DNA of 64,000 nt from Thalassotalea mangrovi (GCF_005116735.1 NZ_SWDB01000029.1:1-64000); one strand, 5' to 3'. Positions 8,251-18,588 are shown, counted from the stretch's first letter. The notes: generated by a model from the sequence alone, not told the origin. Numbers and translations are program-made.

Positions 8251-9162
8251 TCACGAGCTAAGCAATGGACATTGGTTGGGTAGCACCAAGGCGATTTGCT
8301 TACCTACGACGCTAAACTCAATATCTTTGGCAGAAATGGGCTCACCATCCAGGTTTATCGGCATCGGATCGTCGACGCGCCAGCGAATGGATTTCGCCTG
8401 AATCCGTTTGACAAAGTTGCCCGTTGCTTGGGTGCTGTCCTGAATTTCCAATAATTCGCTTAATACCTCAGATATGGCTTGTGGGGTAAATTCACTGATT
8501 GCCACCAGGTCCAATAAACCGTCATCAATGACGGCACCAGGAGCCAATTGTTGTCCTCCTCCGGCCTGGCGGCCATTGCATACGGCGGCAACGATAACAT
8601 TAATATCTTCCTTAGCCCCATCGATTTCGACTACACCGGGAAACGGGGTAAAGTTTATCGCCTGCAACAAGCCTGTTAAGGTATATGCACCACCACCTAA
8701 AAAGTTTTTTAAAGCGGTTGGGGTTGATGAGGTCACCTGGGCGCCAAAGCCTCCACTGGCAACATTGATGTAGAAATGCTGGTTGGCTTTCGCCACGTCA
8801 ACCCAATGTGACTCACCGGTAATGGCCAAATTAAGTGCTTGAGTCAAATTTTCTGGGATCCCGGCGGAAACGGCAAAATCATTGGCGGTGCCCAATGGCA
8901 TGATCCCTAACTCGGGACGTTTATCTTTGTCGAGCAGCATCATCGCGCTAACCGCTTCGTTAAGCGTACCATCACCGCCAGCAGCAACAATCCGCCTTAC
9001 ACCTTGTTCACTCGCCTCTTTTACAAAACGCTCAATATCTCCACTTTCATAGGTGACACGAACCTCAACTGGCCATTGCTCACGGCCTGTATCAATAGCC
9101 GCACGTACTTCCTCCAATCCAGCCTTTTTTCCATTTAACAGTACTCTGACCGCACCTGCCAT
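8251..9162 (-). CDS. yegS: lipid kinase YegS
   Basis: This 303-residue protein has the diacylglycerol-kinase catalytic fold. It shows the nucleotide-binding GGDGTLNEAV motif at about residues 62-71, followed by LGIMPLGTANDFA, and a C-terminal beta domain with NGRQAGGGQQLAPGAVIDDGLLDL. E. coli YegS phosphorylates phosphatidylglycerol in vitro; the cellular substrate is uncertain. Its start lies 3 bases after the rstB-like histidine kinase stop, so it is probably transcribed with that two-component system, which may control it. Confidence 0.92.
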   Translation of the reverse strand: MAGAVRVLLNGKKAGLEEVRAAIDTGREQWPVEVRVTYESGDIERFVKEASEQGVRRIVAAGGDGTLNEAVSAMMLLDKDKRPELGIMPLGTANDFAVSAGIPENLTQALNLAITGESHWVDVAKANQHFYINVASGGFGAQVTSSTPTALKNFLGGGAYTLTGLLQAINFTPFPGVVEIDGAKEDINVIVAAVCNGRQAGGGQQLAPGAVIDDGLLDLVAISEFTPQAISEVLSELLEIQDSTQATGNFVKRIQAKSIRWRVDDPMPINLDGEPISAKDIEFSVVGKQIALVLPNQCPLLSS

Positions 9163-9165
9163 TAT

Positions 9166-10482
9166 CTAATTTTCCTCGTCGCTAGCAAACGTTCCCTGTT
9201 GCCGACGAGGCCAGGCGATGACGAATTTGGCACCGCCCAATTCTGCGGAATCTTCAACACTGGCGCTGCCATGATGCCAAACCATGATTTTATTGGTGAT
9301 TGCCAGGCCCAGGCCTAAGCCACCAGTATCCTTATGGCGACTGGGATCAAACCGGGAAAACGCGTCAAAAATAACTTTCTTAAATTCATCATCGACACCT
9401 TCTCCATTATCTTCAACACAGATTTGGCAAAGTTTCTGGTCCGCAGTTACTGATACCAGAATACGATCTTTGGTATATCGAACCGCATTTTCCAGCAAAT
9501 TAGCAACGGCTCGATTAAGAAAGTGAGGGTCATATTCAATTAACAGTTCCGATTCTGTCGGTTTCAACTCGATCGAACCATCATAGTGAAGCGAGGCACT
9601 GTGCACTTGATGGCGCAACAGCTCAGTTAAATTACCCATCGAAAAACTTAAATTAGGTTGCTCATTTTCAAATGACGCGTATACCAGCATCTCTTTAACC
9701 AACACTTCCAGTTCGGTAATGTCATTGGTTATGTTTTCCAGGTATTTTTCCCGATCTGTGTCTTCACGTGCTGCCTTAAGTACTTCCAGGGAAAAACGAC
9801 TTCGTGCCAGTGGTGTCCGCAATTCATGGGCAACGGCGTTGGTCAGCTCTTTGTGTGAGGTAACCAGTGAGTTGATACGACCTGCCATTTTATTGAATGT
9901 CTGGGCGATTGGACCGATCACAGAAGAATGGGTGTTGAGCACCTTTGCGTTATAATTTCCCTGCTTAAATTGCTGCAAAGCCCGATCGAATTTGCTCAAA
10001 TCCCGGGAAATAGGCCAAATCCAGACCAGTAACACTAATCCCAGCGCCAGGACAACGACCAGGCGGATGATTGCGGCCGTCCGCGGACGGGTTGGCGACT
10101 TCACTGGGCCCAGGACAAGCACTTTATCTTCCTGCTCCATCACATGAAACATGGTGACATTTTTATCATCGTAATAGACGCTGATATTATCAAAGACAAT
10201 GTGATTGGAGTCCGGAGCTATCAGATGGATGTTTTCCCGATCCTCGACCTTCAACGGCAAGGCATAGCGCAATGAAGCCTGCTCAACAATATTGGCCCAT
10301 TGATAAACCGGTTGCTCAAGCAGATCTTCCTCGACCGCGCGCAACACGGTCCGGTAACCGGTATACGATTCCTCATCCTGCTCGACCTGCATGCTCCAGA
10401 ATTCGTCGAGAATCCAGTTGAGGATCCCTAAACCAAGAATAATCAGGCAAAATAGAGCGAAAAACGAACGACCTAAATTCAC
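9166..10482 (-). CDS. rstB: sensor histidine kinase, RstB-like
   Basis: The protein has 438 residues: a membrane segment at about 8-25, a periplasmic sensor domain of about 110 residues, a second membrane segment (IRLVVVLALGLVLLVWIW), a HAMP domain, the phospho-acceptor helix NAVAHELRTPLARSRF with its His, and a HATPase domain with NLLENAVRY, DNGEGV and GLGLGLAI. The layout and sequence resemble RstB. Spacing to rstA is 3 bases and to yegS 3 bases, so the three form one operon. In enterobacteria RstAB responds to low Mg2+ and acid; the signal here is unknown. Confidence 0.88.
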   Translation of the reverse strand: MNLGRSFFALFCLIILGLGILNWILDEFWSMQVEQDEESYTGYRTVLRAVEEDLLEQPVYQWANIVEQASLRYALPLKVEDRENIHLIAPDSNHIVFDNISVYYDDKNVTMFHVMEQEDKVLVLGPVKSPTRPRTAAIIRLVVVLALGLVLLVWIWPISRDLSKFDRALQQFKQGNYNAKVLNTHSSVIGPIAQTFNKMAGRINSLVTSHKELTNAVAHELRTPLARSRFSLEVLKAAREDTDREKYLENITNDITELEVLVKEMLVYASFENEQPNLSFSMGNLTELLRHQVHSASLHYDGSIELKPTESELLIEYDPHFLNRAVANLLENAVRYTKDRILVSVTADQKLCQICVEDNGEGVDDEFKKVIFDAFSRFDPSRHKDTGGLGLGLAITNKIMVWHHGSASVEDSAELGGAKFVIAWPRRQQGTFASDEEN

Positions 10483-10485
10483 GGG

Positions 10486-11202
10486 CTAATCCCATGCATC
10501 AGCCACAAACAGATATCCCTGCCCCCAGATCGTTTTTATACGAAACGGGCTTTCATTCGAGTCGTGCAGTTTTTTCCGTAATCGTGAGATTCGTACATCG
10601 ACACTGCGATCCATACCGTCGTATTCACGGCCAACGACGGCTTTGTAGATATAATCGCGATTTTGCACTTCACCGGCACGATTGGCTAACAGCCACAATA
10701 AATCAAACTCCTGGGACGTCAGTTCAATGTTCTCGCCATCAAGAATCACCTGTCGGGAATTTTTATTGACGTATAATTTTCCACAGGTTACTTCCCCTTT
10801 ATCCTGTGCCCCTTTCGCCATTCGACCTCGTCTTAACAACGCGTGAATGCGCGCTAGTAACACCCTCGGCTCTACGGGTTTTGCAACATAATCATCGGCA
10901 CCAATTTCCAGGCCTAATACCTGGTCAAAATCGGTGCTCTTTGCCGTTAGCATTAAAATAGGGTTTTGATAAGACATACGCAAATCCCGGCACACGGTAA
11001 AACCGTCTTTGCCCGGTAGCATTACGTCAAGAACGATAAGATCCGGTGAAAAGGTTTCCACCACCTTCTCTACGGTATCGCCGCGAAACTCTTGTTTAAC
11101 ATGAAAATCTTCGGCGACCAGAAAATCTTTGATAAGATCCGATAACTGACGATCGTCCTCAACAAGTAGTATTTTGGTTAGATTGGCTGGACTTTCAGAC
11201 AT
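10486..11202 (-). CDS. rstA: OmpR-family response regulator, RstA-like
   Basis: The N-terminal receiver domain has acidic residues in LLVEDD, phospho-acceptor Asp in LIVLDVMLPGKDG and the switch Lys in DYVAKP. The C-terminal winged-helix DNA-binding domain (ELTSQEFDLLWLLANRAGEV, RSVDVRISRLRKKL) is of OmpR type and ends with IKTIWGQGYLF. At 238 residues the length fits RstA. It is first in an operon with the kinase and yegS. The 134-base gap upstream of 11202 would hold its promoter. Confidence 0.9.
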   Translation of the reverse strand: MSESPANLTKILLVEDDRQLSDLIKDFLVAEDFHVKQEFRGDTVEKVVETFSPDLIVLDVMLPGKDGFTVCRDLRMSYQNPILMLTAKSTDFDQVLGLEIGADDYVAKPVEPRVLLARIHALLRRGRMAKGAQDKGEVTCGKLYVNKNSRQVILDGENIELTSQEFDLLWLLANRAGEVQNRDYIYKAVVGREYDGMDRSVDVRISRLRKKLHDSNESPFRIKTIWGQGYLFVADAWD

Positions 11203-11336
11203 ACCCTTTCTCCTGAAACCGGCTCGAATTCGACCAGTCTTGATGAATACCCTGTCATGGATACAACACCATACATAATTGACAGGTTGAGATAAAGTCT
11301 TAGTTTAGTAGGAAATTATAGTTTCAGCGGCATTTG

Positions 11337-13436
11337 TTAAGGGTGCAAATACTTCTTTCGTTCATACCATAAGTATCCAATTAACAGGATCAAGCTCAGC
11401 CAAATCCATATTTTATTCAATGGTTGATAATTTACGTCACCGCTACCTTTGGCCATGGATATAGCATTCCCTTTCTCACTATCAACATTGATATTTGCAC
11501 TTGCCAATTGTTTTTTGTGATTACGGTACGCGATAAAATCTGTTGACGAATAAACGTAGCGCCATTGCCCTGCAATATGTTCGTCTGCGTGCAGCAGAGA
11601 CACTTTCATCCAACCGGTTTGCCGGGGAAAAATCACACCGCAATATTGCGGTAAATGAGGTTGCTTTTTCAACAACGGAATATCAAGGTGGTCGCCGGTA
11701 ATCCAGGTAGCCCGCAAAGAATAGTTTTCGGGGCTACTCGCCAAATCCCTGCCCTCAGATTGGCTATCCTTGATGAATACACACAAGGGTTCGCCGTCAT
11801 GTATTGATAAAAAATCATCGTCGGACTGGGGAAAAAACTGCGACTCAATACGCACCCGAGCGGTGGTTTGCAGCAAATATTGCCAGTATCTTTGATAGTC
11901 ATCGCGGTTGGAGGAAAGTTGCCATTGATAACTATGGTTCAAGCTGGTTATCGTCAATCGTCCCTCCCCTTGCTGTGCATACATCGCTACCTGTTGCCCT
12001 GCAGGATTCTTAATCAGGGTTTCGCCGGCAATGAATTGCAGGCGATTAGCCTGATGGCTAAGAAATGCCAACTGACGGCCATTGGCCAAAGAAAAAAACA
12101 ACTCACTGGCATTGGCACTAACTGGCTTGTTGGTAACTTCGACATTTGCTATCGCCAGGCCTGAGATTTGTGATAAAACGCCGTTAGTCACGCTATTATC
12201 CATCATCACAATAACGCCGAGGCCTGAATTCACCGCTTCGAATAGCGATTGTCGTTCAGCATTTGATAATTCAACCAGCGTTCGGCCATCAAGCAGCAAT
12301 ACATCAATCGTTGCTAAGAATTCTGTTTCCAGCAGTTTGCTATCTGCTGACAGTGTCGAATCAGCGATAGCCGACTTCCCCAGGTTACTGTATTGCAACA
12401 GGTACTTGTCCTGACTAATACGCGTGCGAACCATAACACCATGTCCTTGCTGTTGGAGCAGGTTCTTTAAATGCCGGGTCTCAAATGATGGTGCCGACTG
12501 CATTATCATTACCGTCATCGCCGGTGCTTCAATAACGGACACCGCAAGCTGTTCAACACGCGATACGTTTTCAAATGGTTCCGTACCAACCGTTTGCGGC
12601 TTTACATGCTGGTGCCTGGTGTCCGCTCCTGCAGATTTAACCCCATTCACGGCACCTGAAATCAGGCTTAGCTGATATAAGGTGGTGCCCGCCACATCGG
12701 CCGGAAGTTGCAGTGAAAATGACTGTTGATCACTAAGCCCGGTTAGCTGGGCGATTATTATACCACCGGGATCGGTAACCTGCAGGTCATATGAAACTTG
12801 TTTATGCCCCTGTATCTGTCCACTCAGAGTCCAGCTTTGACCCTGATAGACTTGCTTAGGCCATTGCAATTTCTTAAACCCAACCGATTGCCATGCTCCA
12901 GGGCGGTGCTCAATCTGATCAATGTTTGCCTGTTGATACTGTTGCTGATTAAATCCGTGACCATGTACCACCAGCGGGCCTGAATTTTCATTAAGCCAGT
13001 ACCAGTGGCTTAAGTCCCTGACGAGTGCCTGCTGTAATCGGCCATCGCTACTTACCGGCTTAACCGGAATTTGTTGTTGCTGCCACTGTTCGACTAGACC
13101 CTGGGTGAGCCAGTGACTATCGTTCGGTGCCGCCTGCAAAGATCGGTCTAACTGTGCTGGAGAGACGCCTTGTGTATACAGGTGATTAACAGAAATTTGC
13201 TCCGCTTTATCCAGGTTGATTGGCATAATCAACGTCAATACCGATGTAAAAGCCAAGGTATTGAGAACTAACAACGTGGCTTTTTTAAGCCAATGCTGAC
13301 GCCGATGGCGAACGATACCCCATGCAGTACAACAAAGCGTCAAAAATAAGAGTGCCGCCAACAGAACCTGCTGGTTAGTCAGAATAATTTCAAGTTGCTG
13401 CTCTGTTGCAGTGGTAAGCTCTATTCGCATTTCCAT
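11337..13436 (-). CDS. membrane protein with class I glutamine-amidotransferase-like domain (BatA-cluster partner)
   Basis: This 699-residue protein has two N-terminal membrane segments (about residues 28-75), a long periplasmic part and one C-terminal membrane helix (IWIWLSLILLIGYLW) followed by a basic tail. At about residues 300-435 there is a Rossmann-like segment (MIMQSAPSFETRHLKNLLQQ ... TIDVLLLDGRTL ... LGVIVMMDNS) like the amidotransferase-type domains found in proteins next to BatA genes. The usual catalytic Cys is not evident, so it may only bind. It is the last gene of the MoxR cluster and overlaps the preceding gene as TAATG. Molecular function unknown. Confidence 0.72.
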   Translation of the reverse strand: MEMRIELTTATEQQLEIILTNQQVLLAALLFLTLCCTAWGIVRHRRQHWLKKATLLVLNTLAFTSVLTLIMPINLDKAEQISVNHLYTQGVSPAQLDRSLQAAPNDSHWLTQGLVEQWQQQQIPVKPVSSDGRLQQALVRDLSHWYWLNENSGPLVVHGHGFNQQQYQQANIDQIEHRPGAWQSVGFKKLQWPKQVYQGQSWTLSGQIQGHKQVSYDLQVTDPGGIIIAQLTGLSDQQSFSLQLPADVAGTTLYQLSLISGAVNGVKSAGADTRHQHVKPQTVGTEPFENVSRVEQLAVSVIEAPAMTVMIMQSAPSFETRHLKNLLQQQGHGVMVRTRISQDKYLLQYSNLGKSAIADSTLSADSKLLETEFLATIDVLLLDGRTLVELSNAERQSLFEAVNSGLGVIVMMDNSVTNGVLSQISGLAIANVEVTNKPVSANASELFFSLANGRQLAFLSHQANRLQFIAGETLIKNPAGQQVAMYAQQGEGRLTITSLNHSYQWQLSSNRDDYQRYWQYLLQTTARVRIESQFFPQSDDDFLSIHDGEPLCVFIKDSQSEGRDLASSPENYSLRATWITGDHLDIPLLKKQPHLPQYCGVIFPRQTGWMKVSLLHADEHIAGQWRYVYSSTDFIAYRNHKKQLASANINVDSEKGNAISMAKGSGDVNYQPLNKIWIWLSLILLIGYLWYERKKYLHP

Positions 13437-16027
13437 TAGGGCTGCTGCCTGTGTTGTTCGCTGGCGCTAGCCGGGGTATTTTTATTGGGCAGCAATAAAT
13501 CTGGCAGCAAAAAACTCTGGCGCCGATGCATGCTTTTATCCAATTCCGGTAACATTCGATAGACCTGACTTTTAATCTCCTGCCAGCAGGTTTGGCAATT
13601 CTCGGGAAGCATTGATTGTTGCGCATGCAATTGCTGGCTCTTCGAGACAAATTGAATTAGCTCTGGCTGATCTTGCAGGCGCTGATTAAAAACCTGCAGA
13701 ACCTGCTCGATAAGGTTTGTGTTTTTATCACTCCAGTGGCTAAGCGACAGGCTCTGCATTTGTTGATAAATACCGAGCAATTCATCGTCACTGACGTTAA
13801 TGACCTGCTTTTCATTGATGTGATTGATCTCAGACATATCTCCCTGATAACGTCGTTCTTCGCTAACCGGTGGTGGCTCAAATCCCAGGCGTTTGACATA
13901 GATACGATCCGCTTTCTGGGCACGGGTTAAATAAGCTAACGCTTGCTCTTCATGGGGCAACGCCTTATCTGGGCGATGCAACATCAACTCCAGTTCCGCT
14001 TGCCACATAAAAGACAGTGCCATTTTCATCAACGCCTTGGGATCCAGGGCATTATAGACACCAACATCAACGTCCTCATGGGCATGGCCGAAGGTATTGA
14101 TGAGATCGTTTGCTCCGGATAAATCCCGCTCAATCCCCGGGCCGCCTTGGTCAAGGCTTTCGTGACTATGCCCCCCGTCGCCAGCGGCAATGGGTTGCTG
14201 TCCATGCTCAACTCCTGGGCCGGTTAAATCAAATGGCTCGCTTGTACCGGATTCATGGTCATCCTCTCCCTGTTGATTCGCATCGTGATCATGCCCATCA
14301 TTTTCCTCTGCCGATTCCACATGATTAGAACTGGTACTAGCGTTAACGCCTTCATGTTCATCGCCGAGATATTGTCCGTATTTAACTTTCAGATCACTTT
14401 GCGCAAAACCCAGTTGCTTTGAAGTGTGATTAAATTCTTGTTCAGACAACAACTGGGATTCTGCTATTAACTGTTTGGTTTCAATGATAATTTGCCGCTG
14501 ACTTTTAAAATATTCGGGCAGTAATTCTAACACCATGCCATCGGCAAGAATCACGCTATTGTCTTCATCCAACCAGCGCAGGATATAGGTGCGCGAACGG
14601 GTTTCGGCTGCCTGCGGTAATCGATTATCGATAGCCACAACGGTAAAATACAGCTCATCACCCGGCTCCATGGCAAGCGTCGATAAATCAAATCGTTTGC
14701 TAAGTTGATAACGAGGTATCTGCATATCACCAGAGCCGCTCTGTGCTATACGCTCAGCACCCGCCATTGAATTAACATTTCCTGCAGCAAGTGCTTCGTT
14801 AAACCAGCTAAAGTCTAATCCCTGATAATCTTTGCCAGGTTGCATTGCACCGGTTTCATCGAACCCAAGTTGCAAATCTCGAAATTTCACCGCCTCGCCA
14901 CTACCCTTGGCAATTGAGGCGAGAATGTGTGCATCCTGCAAGCCAAAATCATCAAATACCTCTACCGCCAGTGATATCGTCGGCTCGCTATTCCTATCCA
15001 GTTCGGTAATGGTCTTTTTGGGGTTGGAAACCCTTACAACGGGTGCTCTGTCGTTAATCGCTTCGATCGTGTATTGGCTATCGGTGACAACCATAGGAGA
15101 CTGTTGTTCAACCGTTTGTGAAAAGACAAAACGATAGGTCAGGGTCTGATTGACTACCTGCTTAGCCTCGTAAACCCCATTACCTTTTGCGGTAAAGTTC
15201 ACCTCACTATCGTCGCTTAACTGGATGATTGCTCTGTTTACTTCCTGATTGAGTGATAACGTCCAGGTGATAGAAGAGCCGGAAATGGCCTGTATCTGCG
15301 GCGACTGACTGATATAGTGGCCAATCCCGGTATACTCGGGGGCGTCAATTTTAACCTCTAACTTTTCTATGTTTAGAGGCTCGACTGGGCTTTCGCTCTG
15401 ATGCCGAAAATCGTCATCAACCGTTACCTCAAGCACCGCTGAACCTCGCAGTGTATAAGCGAAACCCAACAACATAGCACCAATAACAAGGACAATTAAC
15501 TGGTATCTTTTCGGATAATTAAAAATCTGGGGTAAAAGCGAATACTGGGGTGTGTTTAGCAAGCGACTGACGAATTTCACAGTTCTTTGCTTTTGCAATT
15601 TCTCTATTGGGTTTAGCTCGTCAGAGGCTTTAGCAAGCAAGGCACCACTGCGATTCATCCCGGCATAATGATTATCAAGGTAATCAAGCCAGTGTTCAAA
15701 ACTTACCTCAGTCCAACGCGATTTTTTCAACAAATAAATCAAGGTCATTGATGCGACGAAAACAGATAAAACCGGGTTTGCAACGGCATTGAATTGCTGC
15801 GGGTTTTCATCTGCCAGGAATTGCACAAGCCATACAAGGCCCAAATAACAACAAAAGCCGAGAATTAATGAAAAGCTAAAGGCCAGTAAAAATCGCTGGC
15901 GACGAAAACGGCGCAAAAGCCATGCGATCTCAGCACAATCCTCAAATCCTAAATCGCTTAACCGGTGCAAGCGATCGACGTTTAGATCCTTGCCACGCCA
16001 ATAGTCCAATATCCTAAGAAGCCTCAT
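13436..16027 (-). CDS. large membrane protein of DUF4175-like type with His/acid-rich segment
   Basis: The start at ATG 16027 has GAAGG five bases upstream and overlaps the BatA-like gene by 14 bases. The protein (about 863 residues) has membrane segments near residues 40-60, 75-95 and 180-195, then a long periplasmic region. It contains beta-rich Ig-like stretches (EVKIDAPEYTG, TISLAVEVFDDFGL) and a helical C-terminus. Residues about 565-655 are unusually rich in His, Asp, Glu and Gly (DGHDHDAN, GHSHES, GHAHEDVDVG) and could bind metal. DUF4175-like proteins typically accompany MoxR, DUF58 and BatA genes; their role is not established. I am sure of the gene and context, less of the family name. 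Confidence 0.7.
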   Translation of the reverse strand: MRLLRILDYWRGKDLNVDRLHRLSDLGFEDCAEIAWLLRRFRRQRFLLAFSFSLILGFCCYLGLVWLVQFLADENPQQFNAVANPVLSVFVASMTLIYLLKKSRWTEVSFEHWLDYLDNHYAGMNRSGALLAKASDELNPIEKLQKQRTVKFVSRLLNTPQYSLLPQIFNYPKRYQLIVLVIGAMLLGFAYTLRGSAVLEVTVDDDFRHQSESPVEPLNIEKLEVKIDAPEYTGIGHYISQSPQIQAISGSSITWTLSLNQEVNRAIIQLSDDSEVNFTAKGNGVYEAKQVVNQTLTYRFVFSQTVEQQSPMVVTDSQYTIEAINDRAPVVRVSNPKKTITELDRNSEPTISLAVEVFDDFGLQDAHILASIAKGSGEAVKFRDLQLGFDETGAMQPGKDYQGLDFSWFNEALAAGNVNSMAGAERIAQSGSGDMQIPRYQLSKRFDLSTLAMEPGDELYFTVVAIDNRLPQAAETRSRTYILRWLDEDNSVILADGMVLELLPEYFKSQRQIIIETKQLIAESQLLSEQEFNHTSKQLGFAQSDLKVKYGQYLGDEHEGVNASTSSNHVESAEENDGHDHDANQQGEDDHESGTSEPFDLTGPGVEHGQQPIAAGDGGHSHESLDQGGPGIERDLSGANDLINTFGHAHEDVDVGVYNALDPKALMKMALSFMWQAELELMLHRPDKALPHEEQALAYLTRAQKADRIYVKRLGFEPPPVSEERRYQGDMSEINHINEKQVINVSDDELLGIYQQMQSLSLSHWSDKNTNLIEQVLQVFNQRLQDQPELIQFVSKSQQLHAQQSMLPENCQTCWQEIKSQVYRMLPELDKSMHRRQSFLLPDLLLPNKNTPASASEQHRQQP

Positions 16028-17669
16028 GATCACCTTCCCTGGATTGTCGATGTGGCCGTGATTGCAACTCACTTAACAGACGCTCGGCGATGAACAACAG
16101 GCATAGCAGCCAGGCAAAGATTTCCTGCCAGTGATTATATTGCTGTTTCTGATGTTGACTTAGCTGTTGCGTTTTTTGCCTGGCAATGGCTTTTGCCAGC
16201 ATTGGTCTTGCCGTTACCTTGTGCTTAGCATCTGTACCAATGTTACCGTTGCTATCATCGACCGGATTTAATCGTTTTAACCAGGATTGCGGCAATAAAT
16301 ATTTTTCACTAAATGTATTGTTGAGTTGATTTGAGAATATTAAAAAATACAGTAAATGCGGTAATTGCCGCTGTTCCAGTAAATCCGACCATTGCGGGTG
16401 AAAACGGCTATTTAATTGCCATAACCGGATAGCTTCAGACTCGTTGTTCGGTTGAATCTGGCTGACTCTTAATAACGGCGTATTACCCTGTGTCCAAACA
16501 TCCTGTTGCGACAATATCGGCCATTGCTTATTGCTAAAGGCTGAAGCCTTGTCGTTTTGATTCAACCGTTTTCTGAACAACACTGGCTCCAGCAACATTC
16601 CTGCAAATTGGCCGCCCTGTTGTCCAAGGTTAAGCTCGCGCGCTGCAATTTTTTCCTTTTCAGTAACCGCAATTGCATCTTCAATCACGAAAAAGCTGTT
16701 ACCAGGTAACGAATCAATGACTGATTCAATCACGGTAGTAGGCGTCTCATTATCGGTTAACAAAATAACGCCGGTGGTCGATGTTAATTTGCTTACATCG
16801 GCTTTTAACTGCGATGGAAGAATAACTTCTGTGTTTACCTTAGCCAGTCCAGCCAGGTTAATTTGCTGTATTGCCGCTTGTAATTGCAGGGCATGGCTAT
16901 GCCTGGACTCATTGGCAATGATTAAAATCGCGATATCATTCAATCCTGATGTTAAACCATCGTTAATCACTGCAGATTCAGTGGTAGGAAAATGCCAGTT
17001 AAGTTCCGGCTCAATTGGAACCGGGTTTAACTGTAACGCATAGTATTTTAATTGCCGGCTAACATAGAGGTTCAATGGCAAATCATCCTGGTATGCCTGT
17101 TGGCTTTGCAGGTATTCAATAAAATTGACAATTCCATGCCACTGGTTTGCCGGTAAGCTATCATCACCGTCAGACTCATTGCAATATTCGGTCAGCCAGA
17201 TGCGTTCTTTGCCTTGCCCTTTTGCCGTTATCAATTGGCTAAAATCTTCATCGTTGAACTGCGGGTAGCCAGGCACCAGTAAAAACGACAAACTGGATGA
17301 TTGTTGCGCTCGCTCAGCGATGCGTTCTAAATCGTTCACACTAATGAGTTCGAGATAATCGATACTCAGCAGATTGATTGCATTTGCTTGTCTGGCGCGA
17401 TTATCATCATTGTTAACCATCAAACCGACTAACAGCAATACGCTAACCAACACCATCAGGCTGCGAATGATAAACAACCGCTTTTCCTGTAACTGGATAT
17501 GTTTCCTGGCAAAAGGCTTTGTATCTGGCAACAGGTTTAGCTGGGCGAAGTGTAACGGCTCAGGTTTTTGCCGGGTAAACCAATGGATCCAGACAGGAAT
17601 AGCCAACGCCAGCAAGGCAAGTAAAAAATAAGGCCAGACAATGGTGAGAAACTGAGAACTAAACAACAC
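16014..17669 (-). CDS. BatA-domain membrane protein
   Basis: The N-terminus (FLTIVWPYFLLALLALAIPVWIHWFTRQKP) followed by a second helix near residues 70-90 (SLMVLVSVLLLVGLMV) is the BatA/aerotolerance-regulator N-terminal domain. The central region (about residues 100-340) looks like a degenerate vWA-type alpha/beta domain without a clear MIDAS motif. A last membrane helix lies near the C-terminus (EIFAWLLCLLFIAERLL). It starts 3 bases after the DUF58 gene and overlaps the following gene. Probably assembles with the MoxR chaperone and DUF58 protein at the inner membrane. Confidence 0.8.
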   Translation of the reverse strand: MLFSSQFLTIVWPYFLLALLALAIPVWIHWFTRQKPEPLHFAQLNLLPDTKPFARKHIQLQEKRLFIIRSLMVLVSVLLLVGLMVNNDDNRARQANAINLLSIDYLELISVNDLERIAERAQQSSSLSFLLVPGYPQFNDEDFSQLITAKGQGKERIWLTEYCNESDGDDSLPANQWHGIVNFIEYLQSQQAYQDDLPLNLYVSRQLKYYALQLNPVPIEPELNWHFPTTESAVINDGLTSGLNDIAILIIANESRHSHALQLQAAIQQINLAGLAKVNTEVILPSQLKADVSKLTSTTGVILLTDNETPTTVIESVIDSLPGNSFFVIEDAIAVTEKEKIAARELNLGQQGGQFAGMLLEPVLFRKRLNQNDKASAFSNKQWPILSQQDVWTQGNTPLLRVSQIQPNNESEAIRLWQLNSRFHPQWSDLLEQRQLPHLLYFLIFSNQLNNTFSEKYLLPQSWLKRLNPVDDSNGNIGTDAKHKVTARPMLAKAIARQKTQQLSQHQKQQYNHWQEIFAWLLCLLFIAERLLSELQSRPHRQSREGDHEAS

Positions 17670-17672
17670 AAA

Positions 17673-18569
17673 CTACCTCAGCTTCATGCGATTCTGTAAA
17701 AAGTGTCGCAGGGCATCATCTAAAGGTTGTTCGATGATGCAGGAGTAAAGCTCAATGCCAAGTTTGTTCATCCGTTGTTTCACCTGCTGCATATAAGCCT
17801 GTTGTCGAGTCAAAACATCGGTTTTGATTTGCTCGGCATTAACTATCTTATCCTCCCCGGTTTCTGGGTCGATAAACCGTATCAGGCCTTGATAGCTGAA
17901 ATTAAGCTCTTGCAAACTTTGCAACTGAAAGACAATGACTTCCCGGTTCTGGCCGGCAAGGCTTTCAATAAATTCAAAAATTTCATCATCCTGCTGACTG
18001 AAATCGGTAACCAGGACAACCATATTTGCACTGAGGATCCTGGCCAAATCCTGACGTTGTTGCCCTGGGAAAATACCATGGCATTCGATTTGAGCCAGGT
18101 TGACCATAAGTCGTTGCAGGTGACGTTGGCCATTATGCATCGAGGTATCAATCTGCACGGTCGAGCTTTGCGCCGATAAACTAACACTGTCACCCTGTTG
18201 CTGCGCCAGATACGCTAACGTCGCAATCAGCATGCGTGCGTATTCAATCTTAGTAAGCGTCGCGGACGTGTTTGCCGATTTTCCGCTAATAGACATGGAG
18301 GCGCTGCTATCACAGATAAACTGCACCTTGATATCTGACTCCCGCTCGGCCTGGCGGATAAAATACTTGTCGGAACGGGCAAACAGTTTCCAATCCAGCC
18401 GGGCAAGATCATCCCCAGGCTCATAAGCCCGATATTGACTGAACTCAATTCCGGTCCCACGCATCATGCTGGTGTGTGGGCCTTGCAGCAAACCATGCGC
18501 CAAGCGCCTGGCGATCAAAGGCAAATCGGCAAGTTTTGACAGGATGTTTGGATCTAGCAGCGTCGACAT
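17673..18569 (-). CDS. DUF58 / vWA-like domain protein
   Basis: This 298-residue protein has the DUF58 hallmark EFSQYRAYEPGDDLARLDWK around residues 43-62. It then carries a vWA fold with FICDSSASMSI (DxSxS MIDAS-like), the LVTDFS strand and FIESLAGQNREVIVF. No membrane segment is seen, so it is cytoplasmic. DUF58 proteins are encoded next to MoxR ATPases and are thought to be their substrates or partners. It starts 19 bases after the MoxR stop and ends 3 bases before the BatA start. Confidence 0.92.
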   Translation of the reverse strand: MSTLLDPNILSKLADLPLIARRLAHGLLQGPHTSMMRGTGIEFSQYRAYEPGDDLARLDWKLFARSDKYFIRQAERESDIKVQFICDSSASMSISGKSANTSATLTKIEYARMLIATLAYLAQQQGDSVSLSAQSSTVQIDTSMHNGQRHLQRLMVNLAQIECHGIFPGQQRQDLARILSANMVVLVTDFSQQDDEIFEFIESLAGQNREVIVFQLQSLQELNFSYQGLIRFIDPETGEDKIVNAEQIKTDVLTRQQAYMQQVKQRMNKLGIELYSCIIEQPLDDALRHFLQNRMKLR

Positions 18570-18588
18570 AAGGTGGCGATCACGTAAC

